Below, one piece after another: positions 34,319-43,885 of a stretch of DNA of 44,475 nt (positions within the stretch are counted from its first letter, which is position 1; every line of letters starts with the position of its first letter). The notes beneath the pieces were generated by a model. That model did no database searches, was not told the origin of the DNA, and worked only from the letters and a program-made list of their open reading frames with translations. The position numbers and the translations under genes were made by a program. This DNA comes from an uncultured Clostridia bacterium (GTDB lineage: Bacteria > Bacillota > Clostridia > TANB77 > CAG-508). The stretch covers positions 1 to 44,475 of the forward strand of contig CANRKF010000007.1 of NCBI GenBank assembly GCA_947631145.1. Direction: 5' to 3'.

Positions 34319-35104
34319 TTTTATGCTCCTCATATAATATGCTTATATATTTTTTAAACATATTCTTTCTTTTAAATTTTTATATTCTTATATTTTTAGA
34401 TTTTTGTATTTTTAGATTTTTATATTTTTGAATTTCAAATATAAAGGATTTAATTTTAAAAAATTTGAATTTAATATTTTTAATTTTATTTTTTAATTTA
34501 ATTTTTTAGTTTATATTGTGCTTTTATTTAAAATGTTTTGATATAATTTTATTGATTTGCTTTTTTAGATTAATTTAATAAATAGGTTACTGATTTTATA
34601 ATTTTATTCTTATGAAATAAGCTTTATAAATTTATTTAATCAATTTTTTAGTGAAATAATTAATATTTAGCATTATTAAAATATTTTTTATATAGAATAA
34701 TTAATACTTGACAATTATTAAAATAATTTTTACATAGAATAATTAATACTTAGCATTATTAAAATAATTTTTATATAGAACAATTAATATTTAATGATTA
34801 TTAAAATAATTTTTATATAAAATAATTAATATTTAGTTTTCTTGAAATAAATAATATATAATTTTGTTTTAAAAATCAATAGTTTTTTTATTTTTTTGTT
34901 AAATTTATGTGATTTTTTTAATTTTTATTGTTGTTTTGCAATTATTCGACTTTTTTCTACGGCATTTGACATTATGTTTTTTACTTTGCTATCTATTTTA
35001 TTTTTTATTTTCTCATTTTGTTATCATTATATATATTACTTTTTTATTTTCTCATTTTGTTGTTATTTTATATATTACCTTTTTATTTTGTAGGACATTT
35101 TTTC
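34319..35104. other. AT-rich intergenic region with minisatellite
   Basis: This stretch of about 790 bp has no gene with a ribosome-binding site. It holds the 42-bp tandem array at 34653-34838 and otherwise low-complexity AT DNA. It separates the competence-type genes from the SprT-like/mscL pair. Confidence 0.6.
34653..34838. repeat. 41-42-bp tandem array
   Basis: Units begin at 34653, 34695, 34737, 34778 and about 34820, each resembling GAATAATTAATACTTAG then CATTATTAAAATAATTTTTATATA. About 4.4 copies are present, with one 41-bp unit among the 42-bp ones. It is non-coding. Confidence 0.85.
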
Positions 35105-35680
35105 TTATAATAAGGTTAGTTTTCCTCCACATATTCCACATCTATACTTTTTTATTAGGTTTTTATTAAATCTTTTTCTATAAATTGTTTGCCCGCAATT
35201 TTTGCATACTATTTTATATTTATAGTTATTTTCTTCTTTAAACTCAATATTGCTTGCTATATAATCCGCTTCTTTATTTCCCTTTGTTGTAATATCATAG
35301 CCTAATTTTGTGTTTATATAGTTAGCATATTTTTTAAATTCTTTTCCATGATTGTTGCAAAAAGGAATGCAGTGTATAATTTCATGCATTATTGTATTTT
35401 TTATAATGCTATTATTTAACTGCATTACCCATTTGCTAATTTCTATATGATGAACATTAAATTTTTCATATTTAATAATTTTGTGACGTCCTACTTTTTG
35501 TATTACTTTATAATTTTGGTCTGGATTTTCTTGTTTGCAACAGCCATATCTTTTGTTATTTCTTGCTGAAATTTTGATATCTATGGTTCCTATTATTTCT
35601 TTATTTTGTATATTTAGTCCTATACTTTCAAGTTCTTGTATGCATTCTGTATATAGCTTATTTAATTTTTCTTCTGGCAT
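35105..35680 (-). CDS. SprT-like zinc metalloprotease domain protein
   Basis: This 191-aa protein has the SprT signature: NTIMHEIIHCIPFCNNHGKEF, with HEIIH and a third ligand His in the following HGKEF. A C-terminal zinc ribbon has CxxC pairs (CKNCGQ, CGICGG). SprT/SPRTN proteins act on DNA-protein crosslinks or as uncharacterised proteases. AGGG six bases before ATG 35680 favours that codon over the ATG at 35686. It lies downstream of mscL and is likely co-transcribed. Confidence 0.85.
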   Translation of the reverse strand: MPEEKLNKLYTECIQELESIGLNIQNKEIIGTIDIKISARNNKRYGCCKQENPDQNYKVIQKVGRHKIIKYEKFNVHHIEISKWVMQLNNSIIKNTIMHEIIHCIPFCNNHGKEFKKYANYINTKLGYDITTKGNKEADYIASNIEFKEENNYKYKIVCKNCGQTIYRKRFNKNLIKKYRCGICGGKLTLL

Positions 35681-35711
35681 TTTCATCCCTGCTTTTATAG
35701 TTATTAATTTC

Positions 35712-36209
35712 TTATTTTATTTCTTGTTTTTCTTTTAATAAGTCTCTTATCTCTTCTAACAATACTGTGTTTGGATCTTTTGTAGGTTCTTCTACTGGTT
35801 GTTCTTCCTTTTTAGTAATTTTTTTCATTAATTTTACAATAAAGAAAATGCAAATTGCTATAATTAAAAAATCTATTACATTTTGTATAAAGTTTCCATA
35901 TTTTACAGTGGCCTCTCCTATTTTTATGCTTAAATTTGAGAAGTTTATTCCTCCTATTATTACTCCTATTATTGGCATTAGTATATCATCTACTATTGAT
36001 GATACTATTTTTCCAAATGCAGAACCTATAATAACACCAACTGCTAGGTCTATTACATTTCCTTTTGCTATGAATTTTTTAAATTCTGATACTGTTTTTT
36101 CTCCTTTTTTTATTATTTCTTCCTTTTCTTTTTTTAGGTCTATTTCTTCCTTTAAGTCTATTTTTTTCTTTAGATCAATTTCTTTTTTAAAATTATTTTC
36201 TTTTTTCAT
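35712..36209 (-). CDS. mscL: Large-conductance mechanosensitive channel
   Basis: MscL opens under membrane tension to release solutes. The core is typical: FKKFIAKGNVIDLAVGVIIG with the first helix GSAFGKIVSSIVDDILMPIIG, a periplasmic loop, and the second helix VIDFLIIAICIFFIVKLM followed by a C-terminal helical bundle (LEEIRDLLKEK). The protein is 165 aa against the usual 125-150 because of an N-terminal charged repeat (EIDLKKKIDLKEEIDLKKE) absent from typical MscL. There is no later ATG, so that extension appears to be translated. A consensus-like promoter lies upstream. Confidence 0.93.
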   Translation of the reverse strand: MKKENNFKKEIDLKKKIDLKEEIDLKKEKEEIIKKGEKTVSEFKKFIAKGNVIDLAVGVIIGSAFGKIVSSIVDDILMPIIGVIIGGINFSNLSIKIGEATVKYGNFIQNVIDFLIIAICIFFIVKLMKKITKKEEQPVEEPTKDPNTVLLEEIRDLLKEKQEIK

Positions 36210-36279
36210 TTTTTTGTACGATATACCTTAATATATCTTTTGCTCCTTTCTTGCTACTTTTATTTTTATGATTTATATA

Positions 36280-36308
36280 ACAATATCAAGTTTTTTAAAT
36301 TTTGTCAA
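36280..36308 (-). promoter_or_regulatory. Sigma-A promoter of mscL
   Basis: TTGACA (36303-36308) and TATTGT (36280-36285) are 17 bp apart on the minus strand, 71 bp before the mscL start. An AAGGAG site between lies far from the ATG. Confidence 0.65.
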
Positions 36309-36346
36309 CATAATTTTTATTTTATGTTTATTTACTATTCTTTCTA

Positions 36347-37633
36347 CTAATGGTTACAAATATTTAACAGTTCTTGTATGCTTTCTTTTATTTTACTTAA
36401 ATCAACAAAAAATATATTTACACAAACTTCTCCATTATTATCAATAAATTTTATTGGTTCTTTGGGCTCTATATATTCATTTTTTGGATATAATAAGTAT
36501 ACTTCTGAGGTTTCGTATTTTTTTGCATAGGCATACATTTGATACATATCTAATTGAGATATTCCATAGTTTTCTTTTTCTTCTAGGCGTTTCCATTTTG
36601 TATCCATTATTATTGTGCTTCCATCTTTTCGTTTTATAACTAAATCTGGCTGCAGAGCAAATTTTGTGAAAAGATATTTACTTTTATCTTGTACTTTTAC
36701 TTCAAAATTTTCAAATATACTTTTTACATTTTTGGCAACATAACTTTCAAATACTTTTTCCATTGGAAATAGTAAGGCTCTTGAAAAGTTTTTACCTGAA
36801 AATGTTGTAAAACTTTGATTTAATAAAAATATTTTTGACCATTTCATTAAAATATCGTAATCTTTTGTATTTCTGTCTATTATTACCTTTGAAAAATCTT
36901 TATCATAATTTTCTGACACATCTACAGCTTCAAAAATTAATAAAAGTTGTTTTATTTCTTTTATATTTTGTGTACTTTTTGATATTTTTTGAAGCTTAAG
37001 CAGGGTTGTTTTTATAATTTTATTTTCTGGTCTATTTACACTATATTCATCAAATTTCATAAAAAATTTTTCTTTATGTACTGTATTAATTCTTATATTT
37101 TTATTTACTTCTAATTTTCCTTTAAAGTATGGTATGTTTTCTTCTATTTCTACATAAGATGATTTTATTCCTTTTTTTACAAGTTGCTTTACTTCTTGTA
37201 TATACATATTTATAAAAATTTCATATAAATTCATTTTGTCTATGTTAAGGTTTGCAGTGGTAAATACTTTACTTGGAAAATCGTGCATGCTTTTTATCAT
37301 TTTTATAAATATTCTTTTAGTGTCTTCTTCTTTTTCTTCTCCTAATGAGATTTTTGGTAATATTTGAAGTTGAAATCCACTTTTTAATTCTATAAGACCG
37401 ACATAGTTTTTAACTTTTATTATATTACCTATATTACGCCTGTATTCTACTTTCATAAAGTCTAGAATGTCACTATTTTCTTCACTTGCATTAAATTCAT
37501 ATATAAATTTTGTAAGTTCTTTAAAGGTGCTTTCTTTTATATATACGTATTTATTTTTGTTGCTATCGTATTTATTATCATTTTTATACTCTTCATTACA
37601 TGTGATTATATCAAATTCTTTTACTTCCTTCAT
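36347..37633 (-). CDS. mcrC: McrC family restriction nuclease subunit
   Basis: McrC is the PD-(D/E)xK nuclease of type IV McrBC systems that cut modified DNA. This 428-aa protein has the McrC N-terminal part (VGLIELKSGFQLQILPKIS), the middle region (YFKGKLEVNKNIRIN, EYSVNRPENKIIKTTL), and the nuclease core LQPDLVIKRKDG then STIIMDTKWK (Asp...DxK). It follows McrB, as in all McrBC loci. The start lies in the first copy of a duplicated junction segment; the GGTG site is modest. Confidence 0.92.
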   Translation of the reverse strand: MKEVKEFDIITCNEEYKNDNKYDSNKNKYVYIKESTFKELTKFIYEFNASEENSDILDFMKVEYRRNIGNIIKVKNYVGLIELKSGFQLQILPKISLGEEKEEDTKRIFIKMIKSMHDFPSKVFTTANLNIDKMNLYEIFINMYIQEVKQLVKKGIKSSYVEIEENIPYFKGKLEVNKNIRINTVHKEKFFMKFDEYSVNRPENKIIKTTLLKLQKISKSTQNIKEIKQLLLIFEAVDVSENYDKDFSKVIIDRNTKDYDILMKWSKIFLLNQSFTTFSGKNFSRALLFPMEKVFESYVAKNVKSIFENFEVKVQDKSKYLFTKFALQPDLVIKRKDGSTIIMDTKWKRLEEKENYGISQLDMYQMYAYAKKYETSEVYLLYPKNEYIEPKEPIKFIDNNGEVCVNIFFVDLSKIKESIQELLNICNH

Positions 37634-37779
37634 GTGTTCACCATCTTTTATTTATATATTTTAAATTCCATTTCTTTCTCGCTTCGCTCAAAGGCACACA
37701 TAGAAATGAAAGATTGATTTCTTTCAAACTAATATAACTTCCTTCATGTGTTCATCATCTTTTATTTATATATTTTAAT
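37623..37779. repeat. Duplicated mcrB-mcrC junction flanking a short insert
   Basis: A segment of about 42 bp is present at 37623-37664 and 37737-37779 with one base difference. One copy carries the mcrC start codon and the other the mcrB stop codon. Between them lies about 72 bp with a TGAAAGA/TCTTTCA inverted repeat and a CGCTTCGCTC motif. It looks like a small insertion or slippage event that duplicated the junction. Confidence 0.75.
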
Positions 37780-40047
37780 ATAACTTTCACTTGAATTTAA
37801 GGCTTCTTCTTGAATTGTATATTTTTCTTCTGGTAAATCTATATCTGTAGGGACATTAAAAAGTTCTGTTATATTTATTTTTTCTTTTTTTACAAAATCT
37901 TCACCTAATATTAATTGAATTTTTGCATAGTCGTCATAAAAGTATTCTTTTAATAATGGTATTAGTTTTTTCTTAAATATATTTGCTAAATCTTTTAGGG
38001 TTGGCTCTTGCTTCTTCTTTAATTCCATAAAAATAGCATGTCCTATTGTATGATCTCTATCATATAAAACTTCTATTCTTTTGTTTATTGTATCTAGCAT
38101 TTGAGCAACATCAATTTCACCTACTTTTATGCCCTTTAGTGTATTTGTTTCAGGCATCATTTCAATAAATTGAAATCTTCTTCTGAGTGCTGTATCCATA
38201 AGTGCAATTGACCTATCTGCTGTGTTCATTGTTCCTATTAAATAAACATTATTTGGTACTCCAAATTCTTTTTTTGAATATGGTAATTTGACTTGATATT
38301 CTTCTTCCTCTCCAAGTCTTTTTGTAACTTCTATTGATGTTATTAATTCTCCAAATATTTTTGATATATTTCCTCTGTTTATTTCATCTATAATAAATAC
38401 ATAATTTTGATTTTCATTATTTTCGTTTTTTAATATGTTTTCACAAAATTCCTTAAATATTCCCGGTTCTATTTTATATTTTATTTCTTTACTGCTTTCA
38501 GCTTCTAAGTTGCTTTCTGTTTTATTCTTGTTGCTGCTTTCAGGTTCTAGGTTTATTTCTGTTTTACTTTCGTCAATGTTTTCTGGTTCTAAGTTTATTT
38601 CTGTTTTATTTTCGTTAGTGTTTTCTGTTTCTGCGGCATTTTCTGCCTTATTTTCGTTATTGCTTTCTGTTTTATTTTGTTTGCTGTCTAACATTACAGG
38701 TTTTATTCCTTCTATAAATTCTTCATATCCATATGATTGATGGAAAGTTGTAAATTCTATTCTTCCTTCTTTTTTTAGCTCTTTATATCTTTCCATTACT
38801 TTTTCATAATCATTATTTTTAACTTCTTCGAAACTTTTTTTATCGCAAATTGCTACTGCATAAATTGCTGTATTATATGTTTTTCCTGTGCCCGGAGGGC
38901 CATATAATATCATATTTTTATCAAATTCTTCTGTTTCTATATTATTTTCCAATTTAGCAAATACTTCCTCCTTTTTTAAATCATCTACTATATATTCATA
39001 ATATGGTAACAAACTTTCTACTGCTTCAAGCATTGTTTCTATACATTTTTCATTGCTTAAATCTTCATCCCATTCTAATACTCTACTGATTTGAACTTTT
39101 TTATATTTGCCTTCTTGGTGATGTTTTATTACCTCTTCTTGAGGCTCTTTGATAATTGCATTATTTAATGAAATATATACTAAATTTTTATCAGTATTTA
39201 TTGGCAATTCTAAATGCTTATGATATTTTTCCATTTCTCCTTTTATTTTTGAGGCTTCTGCATCATGTATTTCTAAACTAAATCTAAATCTACTTTTTTC
39301 TCTTGTATCAGATGGCTCTGCAAATAAAGATATACTTTCTGGCCTATCCTTTTTATCTTCTCTTTTTAATTGTATCCAAAGATAATCTCTCATGATTTGC
39401 CCTGATTGATTTAGCCAACTATTTGGGCCATCTTTTACTAAGCCAAATTTTTTGTTACATATTTTATACATTTTTTCAAATTCTGCTGTAGCTTTTCTTC
39501 CTGCCTTTGCTTTTTCTTCCATTTCTGCTTCATTTTCTTCTGTTCTTCCATTTTTGATATATTTTTCTCCTGCATATTTATCAAGATATTCTAATATTCC
39601 TATACAATCTACTTTTTCATCTATTTTGTATACATTATTATTTATTATTTCTTTATATTCTTTGTTTACAAAATCCCATAATTCTTTTACTTTAATAGTT
39701 CCGGTATTTATAGGCAAATTGTCTTCCATATTTATATTTTCTGGCATTGTTTTATTTCCATCAAATTCATTTGGTGCAGCTAGCCTACGTTTAGAGCCTA
39801 TTGCTCTTAAATATGAATGTGTTTTTCTATTACTATCTCCACAGCACCATTCACTAATTCTTGCAAATTGAACTTCTGCATTTGCTAACGTTTGTGCTCG
39901 CTTTTTTATTTCTCTTTGTGTAAAATACATATCTGCAATTGTTGCCTTTGGATTTTCTTTATATTTTTCATATGACAAAATCGCTGCTGCTAACCATATA
40001 GCATCTGTGACATCGTATTTTTTTATTTCTAAATTTTCTTCTTCCAT
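37762..40047 (-). CDS. mcrB: McrB family AAA+ GTPase
   Basis: McrB recognises modified DNA and drives McrC by GTP hydrolysis. The AAA+ core is clear: Walker [12 protein letters not shown] (about residue 388), the McrB motif [19 protein letters not shown], Walker [20 protein letters not shown], then [20 protein letters not shown]. The N-terminal 370 residues are a divergent target-recognition region. Between Walker A and B lies an insert of about 80 residues rich in Asn/Glu/Lys with a repeated KTEINLEPE unit. The frame extends to a TTG at 40179 without a ribosome-binding site; ATG 40047, preceded by AAGGA at 12 bases, is preferred, giving 761 aa. ATG 40059 is possible. Confidence 0.9.
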   Translation of the reverse strand: MEEENLEIKKYDVTDAIWLAAAILSYEKYKENPKATIADMYFTQREIKKRAQTLANAEVQFARISEWCCGDSNRKTHSYLRAIGSKRRLAAPNEFDGNKTMPENINMEDNLPINTGTIKVKELWDFVNKEYKEIINNNVYKIDEKVDCIGILEYLDKYAGEKYIKNGRTEENEAEMEEKAKAGRKATAEFEKMYKICNKKFGLVKDGPNSWLNQSGQIMRDYLWIQLKREDKKDRPESISLFAEPSDTREKSRFRFSLEIHDAEASKIKGEMEKYHKHLELPINTDKNLVYISLNNAIIKEPQEEVIKHHQEGKYKKVQISRVLEWDEDLSNEKCIETMLEAVESLLPYYEYIVDDLKKEEVFAKLENNIETEEFDKNMILYGPPGTGKTYNTAIYAVAICDKKSFEEVKNNDYEKVMERYKELKKEGRIEFTTFHQSYGYEEFIEGIKPVMLDSKQNKTESNNENKAENAAETENTNENKTEINLEPENIDESKTEINLEPESSNKNKTESNLEAESSKEIKYKIEPGIFKEFCENILKNENNENQNYVFIIDEINRGNISKIFGELITSIEVTKRLGEEEEYQVKLPYSKKEFGVPNNVYLIGTMNTADRSIALMDTALRRRFQFIEMMPETNTLKGIKVGEIDVAQMLDTINKRIEVLYDRDHTIGHAIFMELKKKQEPTLKDLANIFKKKLIPLLKEYFYDDYAKIQLILGEDFVKKEKINITELFNVPTDIDLPEEKYTIQEEALNSSESYIKIYK

Positions 40048-40233
40048 TTTTTCTATCATTCCTTCTAAATTACAAATCTGTTTTGAAAAAATTAAATTTT
40101 CGCTAGGAAAATGAGTTTGAATTTTATAAGCATACTTTTGCACGTTAAGTAAATTTAAAATGATGTTTGGTATTGCCAAAATTGTAATTCTTTTTCAAGC
40201 TTTGCTCTTGATTTTATATTTTTTTATATAAAA

Positions 40234-40262
40234 CTTATATCATAAAATTTACTTTTACTCAA
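40234..40262 (-). promoter_or_regulatory. Possible promoter of mcrBC
   Basis: TTGAGT (40257-40262) and TATAAG (40234-40239) are 17 bp apart on the minus strand, in the gap between hsdR and mcrB. The boxes are imperfect, so confidence is moderate. Confidence 0.45.
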
Positions 40263-40372
40263 TAAAATTCTAAAAAAATTATTTTTAATTACATATGTGT
40301 TGTTATGAGAATTCAATTAGCTATTTTTGAAGAATTTTGAGTTTGACATTTTACCACCTCTTATACTATATA

Positions 40373-43300
40373 TTACTTTATAAATTTTTGCATATTGTTC
40401 AATAATAAATTGTACCTGTCTTTTGTATTTTCATTTTTATTACAATATTCTCTTATTACTTCTTCATTTGGTTCATATTTAATATCAATATTATACAAAT
40501 CAAATTGATCTCTGGTTAAGTCAATATAATGTCCATTTATTTTATTAAAATAGTGTGTTCCTCCACCATTTACTCTTATTTTGTGAATTGTTCCTCCAAA
40601 CAAATCATACACTATAGTAGCAGTAATTGCACATTGTCCATAAGTTGGATCATTGTCCTTTTCATAATCGGCTTGTGAACTTGGATATGCTGTATTTTTC
40701 TCCCAAGATTTAAGCAATACTTCAAATAAATCATTTAATGTTTTTATTTTTTCATATTCATTATTAATTGCTTTGATTTCATCTCCGTATTCTTCTCCAT
40801 AATAATAAATATTTCTTCCACTTATTGTTTTAAATCTGCCTACGTTTCTTGCAAATACTTCATTGTCCAAATTATATGGTTCGCAATCTTCTACTACTTT
40901 AAAAATATCTTCTGTAGCCTTATTCAAAGATTTATATATTTCTTCCATATAAATTCCCAATATTCTTTGCTTTGCATCACTATCATCCAATAATAATTTA
41001 TATAATTCTCTATTATGATCATAACCTTCTTCAAGTGCTTTATCTACACTTCTATAATAAGCGAAATTAAAATCTTTATATTCATTAACCCTTGCACTGT
41101 TTTTTAACTCTTGATTATGCATTAATATATCTTTAATTTGTACCAATGATGAGTGTGCTAATTTTGAATCAATATTAATTCCTTTTTCAAGATTTATTTC
41201 TTCTATTATTTCTGCTAACTTTTTCATTTGTTCCATTTCTACAGTTACAGGTCTTGGATTTATGTATTTAATTTCTGGCTTTGCATCAACAGTTTGTGTT
41301 CCCTTAGGAATAACATACTCACCTGTTTTTTTCTGTTCTAATCCAGATATATCAACAGCTTTTACCACATTGAAATCGACTTTAATTCCTTTTACATCAA
41401 ATTCTTTATATAGTACAGTTAAATAATTATATTTTTTATGCAAATCAACGTCTTCAAATGCGGTAGCTTGTATTAAAAATCTGTAAAATTTATTAAAACT
41501 ACCAATATTCTTTTTTATTTCTACTTGTTCTTTTAAATCTCTTGACTTTATTTTGTTTAGAGCTTTATCAATTAAACTTTCCATTTTTACTTTATCAGTA
41601 ATTCTCTTTTTCTCTTTATAAGCATATTCATTAAATGCTAAAACATCTGCATAATCCATAAAATTATATGTATCAACTTTTCCTATTAAATCATATACAA
41701 CTTCTGGATTTAAACTTTCTGCTAGTATAGTTCCGTCATAATAAGGTTCAAATGCTCTCTTAATATCTTCATAACTATTCTTGAAATCTAATATAAATGT
41801 CTGTTTATTAAATGGCGGACATATTCTGTTTAATCTCGATAAAGTTTGAACAGCTGCTATCCCACTTAATTTCTTATCTACATACATTGCAACTAACTTA
41901 GGTTGATCAAATCCTGTTTGATACTTATTTGCAACTAACAATACTTGATAATCATCTTTATCGAATTCTTCTCTTAGTGCATTTTCTGGTATTTTATTCA
42001 TTCCTACTTCACTATACTCTTGTCCATCTACTGTTACTTTTCCAGAGAAAGCAACTAATGCTTTTATATCCCCGTAATGATGAACATTTATATATCTTTC
42101 AAATTCATTTCTATATCTAACAGCTGCTTCTCTAGAAGATGTTACAACCATTGCTTTTGCTTTTCCACCAAGTTCTCTCATAATGCAATTTCTAAAGTGT
42201 TCTATTATAATTTCAACTTTTTGACCAATATTAGTTGGATGCATATCAACAAATCTATTTATCTTTTTCTTTACAACACTTGCAAACACGTCTGGATTTT
42301 CTTCCATCTTTTTTGTCAATTCATAATATGTTTTATATGTTGTATAATTAGTTAATACATCTAGTATAAATTCTTCTTGAATAGCTTGTTTCATTCCATA
42401 AATGTGAAATGGTGCAGACTTTCCATCTGCATTCATATTACCAAATAATTGCAATGTTTGTTTCTTTGGTGTAGCAGTAAATGCAATCATTGAAATGTTT
42501 TTTTGCTTTCCTTGTTTTGCTATTTCATCTAATATTAAATCTTCCACAGAGTCGTTTTCTTCATCCTCGTCAGATAATACTTCTGTTACAGCTGCCATAT
42601 TTTTACCAGATGTTGAAGAATGTGCTTCATCTATTATTATTACAAAACTCTTATCTAGTATATTTTTGGTTTCGTCCAAAATATATCTAAATTTTTGTAT
42701 TGTAGAAACAATAATTTTGGTATTGCTTTTTAAGCTTTCAGCTAAATCTGCTGACGTACATTTTTCATCCATTACCTTAATTAATCCCTGTTTATGATCT
42801 ATGGCAGTAATAGCATTTTGTAATTGTTGATCCACTACAATTCTATCTGTAATTATTAAAACAGAATCAAATATATTTTTTTCTTTTAAATCATGAAGAG
42901 ATTGTAATCTATGTGCAAGCCATGCTATAGTTTTCGTTTTTCCACTTCCCGCACTATGTTCTATTAAATAATTCTTTGCAGTTTTATTTATTCTTATATC
43001 ATCAACTAATTTTCTAATAGCATCTAATTGATGATATCGTGGGAATATAACACTTTCTTTTGTCTTTAATATTCCTGTAACTGGATCTTCCTTTTTTTCA
43101 ACTTCCACGAATATGAAATTTTTAATTAAGTATAGGATAGTATCTTTTGTTAATATATCTTCCCACATATAGCATACATTCAATTTATTTTCTACATGAG
43201 GATTTCCTTTTCCTCCATCTTCTGTTCCTTTATTAAAAGGTAAGAAATATGAAGATTTTCCATTTAATTTTGTACACATATATACTTCTTTTGTATCCAT

Positions 43301-43885
43301 TGCAAAATTAACTAATGCACCGCTTTTAAATGATAATAATCTAGTGTTACAATCTCTTTCATTTTTATATTGTTCAATTGCATTTTCAAAGTTTTGGCCA
43401 GATTGATTGCTCTTTAATTCAATAGTAATAACTGCTATACCATTTAAGAAAATTACTAAATCTATTCTTTCATCATCTTTATGATTAATTTCTTCCATAA
43501 CTGAAAATATATTTTTCTTGTATAATTCATTTAACTCTTCATTGAATGTAGTAGCTGGTTTATCATACATTAAATCTAGACTAATATTATTATCAAAATA
43601 TATACCATTTTTAAATCTGCTTATTAGACTGCTATTTTTTTTCGTGATCTCATTATTTATTCTTTTTATTATTAGATTATCTGCATCATCACCATATATT
43701 TCTCTTATGTTTTTTATTTTATCAGGTTGAGTATCTTCTAAGAACTGTAATAGTAACTCTGTATCCATAGCATAAATTGGATTATAATATTTTTTACTAT
43801 CTCTTTCTATGAATTTATTCTTTTTAACTAAATAATCTATAATATATCTTTGATAATCATATCTTTCTTTAAAAAAATTATCCAT
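40373..43885 (-). CDS. hsdR: Type I restriction enzyme R subunit with C-terminal YunG-like domain
   Basis: HsdR translocates DNA and cuts it. Domains in order: nuclease core (DERIDLVIFLNGIAVITIELK, about residues 135-155), SF2 helicase with Walker A HSAGSGKTKT (about 308), DEAH in VIIIDEAHSSTSG, motif VANKYQTGFDQPK, and a helical HsdR C-terminal region. Residues about 1064-1170 are additional: NTAYPSSQADYEK, then GQCAITATIVYDLFGG, GTHYFNKINGHYIDLTRDQF. These resemble YunG-family proteins with their Cys, His and Asp positions, which HsdR normally lacks. The length of 1170 aa exceeds the usual ~1000-1050. It overlaps hsdS by 8 bp, so hsdS-hsdR are coupled. Confidence 0.93.
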   Translation of the reverse strand: MDNFFKERYDYQRYIIDYLVKKNKFIERDSKKYYNPIYAMDTELLLQFLEDTQPDKIKNIREIYGDDADNLIIKRINNEITKKNSSLISRFKNGIYFDNNISLDLMYDKPATTFNEELNELYKKNIFSVMEEINHKDDERIDLVIFLNGIAVITIELKSNQSGQNFENAIEQYKNERDCNTRLLSFKSGALVNFAMDTKEVYMCTKLNGKSSYFLPFNKGTEDGGKGNPHVENKLNVCYMWEDILTKDTILYLIKNFIFVEVEKKEDPVTGILKTKESVIFPRYHQLDAIRKLVDDIRINKTAKNYLIEHSAGSGKTKTIAWLAHRLQSLHDLKEKNIFDSVLIITDRIVVDQQLQNAITAIDHKQGLIKVMDEKCTSADLAESLKSNTKIIVSTIQKFRYILDETKNILDKSFVIIIDEAHSSTSGKNMAAVTEVLSDEDEENDSVEDLILDEIAKQGKQKNISMIAFTATPKKQTLQLFGNMNADGKSAPFHIYGMKQAIQEEFILDVLTNYTTYKTYYELTKKMEENPDVFASVVKKKINRFVDMHPTNIGQKVEIIIEHFRNCIMRELGGKAKAMVVTSSREAAVRYRNEFERYINVHHYGDIKALVAFSGKVTVDGQEYSEVGMNKIPENALREEFDKDDYQVLLVANKYQTGFDQPKLVAMYVDKKLSGIAAVQTLSRLNRICPPFNKQTFILDFKNSYEDIKRAFEPYYDGTILAESLNPEVVYDLIGKVDTYNFMDYADVLAFNEYAYKEKKRITDKVKMESLIDKALNKIKSRDLKEQVEIKKNIGSFNKFYRFLIQATAFEDVDLHKKYNYLTVLYKEFDVKGIKVDFNVVKAVDISGLEQKKTGEYVIPKGTQTVDAKPEIKYINPRPVTVEMEQMKKLAEIIEEINLEKGINIDSKLAHSSLVQIKDILMHNQELKNSARVNEYKDFNFAYYRSVDKALEEGYDHNRELYKLLLDDSDAKQRILGIYMEEIYKSLNKATEDIFKVVEDCEPYNLDNEVFARNVGRFKTISGRNIYYYGEEYGDEIKAINNEYEKIKTLNDLFEVLLKSWEKNTAYPSSQADYEKDNDPTYGQCAITATIVYDLFGGTIHKIRVNGGGTHYFNKINGHYIDLTRDQFDLYNIDIKYEPNEEVIREYCNKNENTKDRYNLLLNNMQKFIK

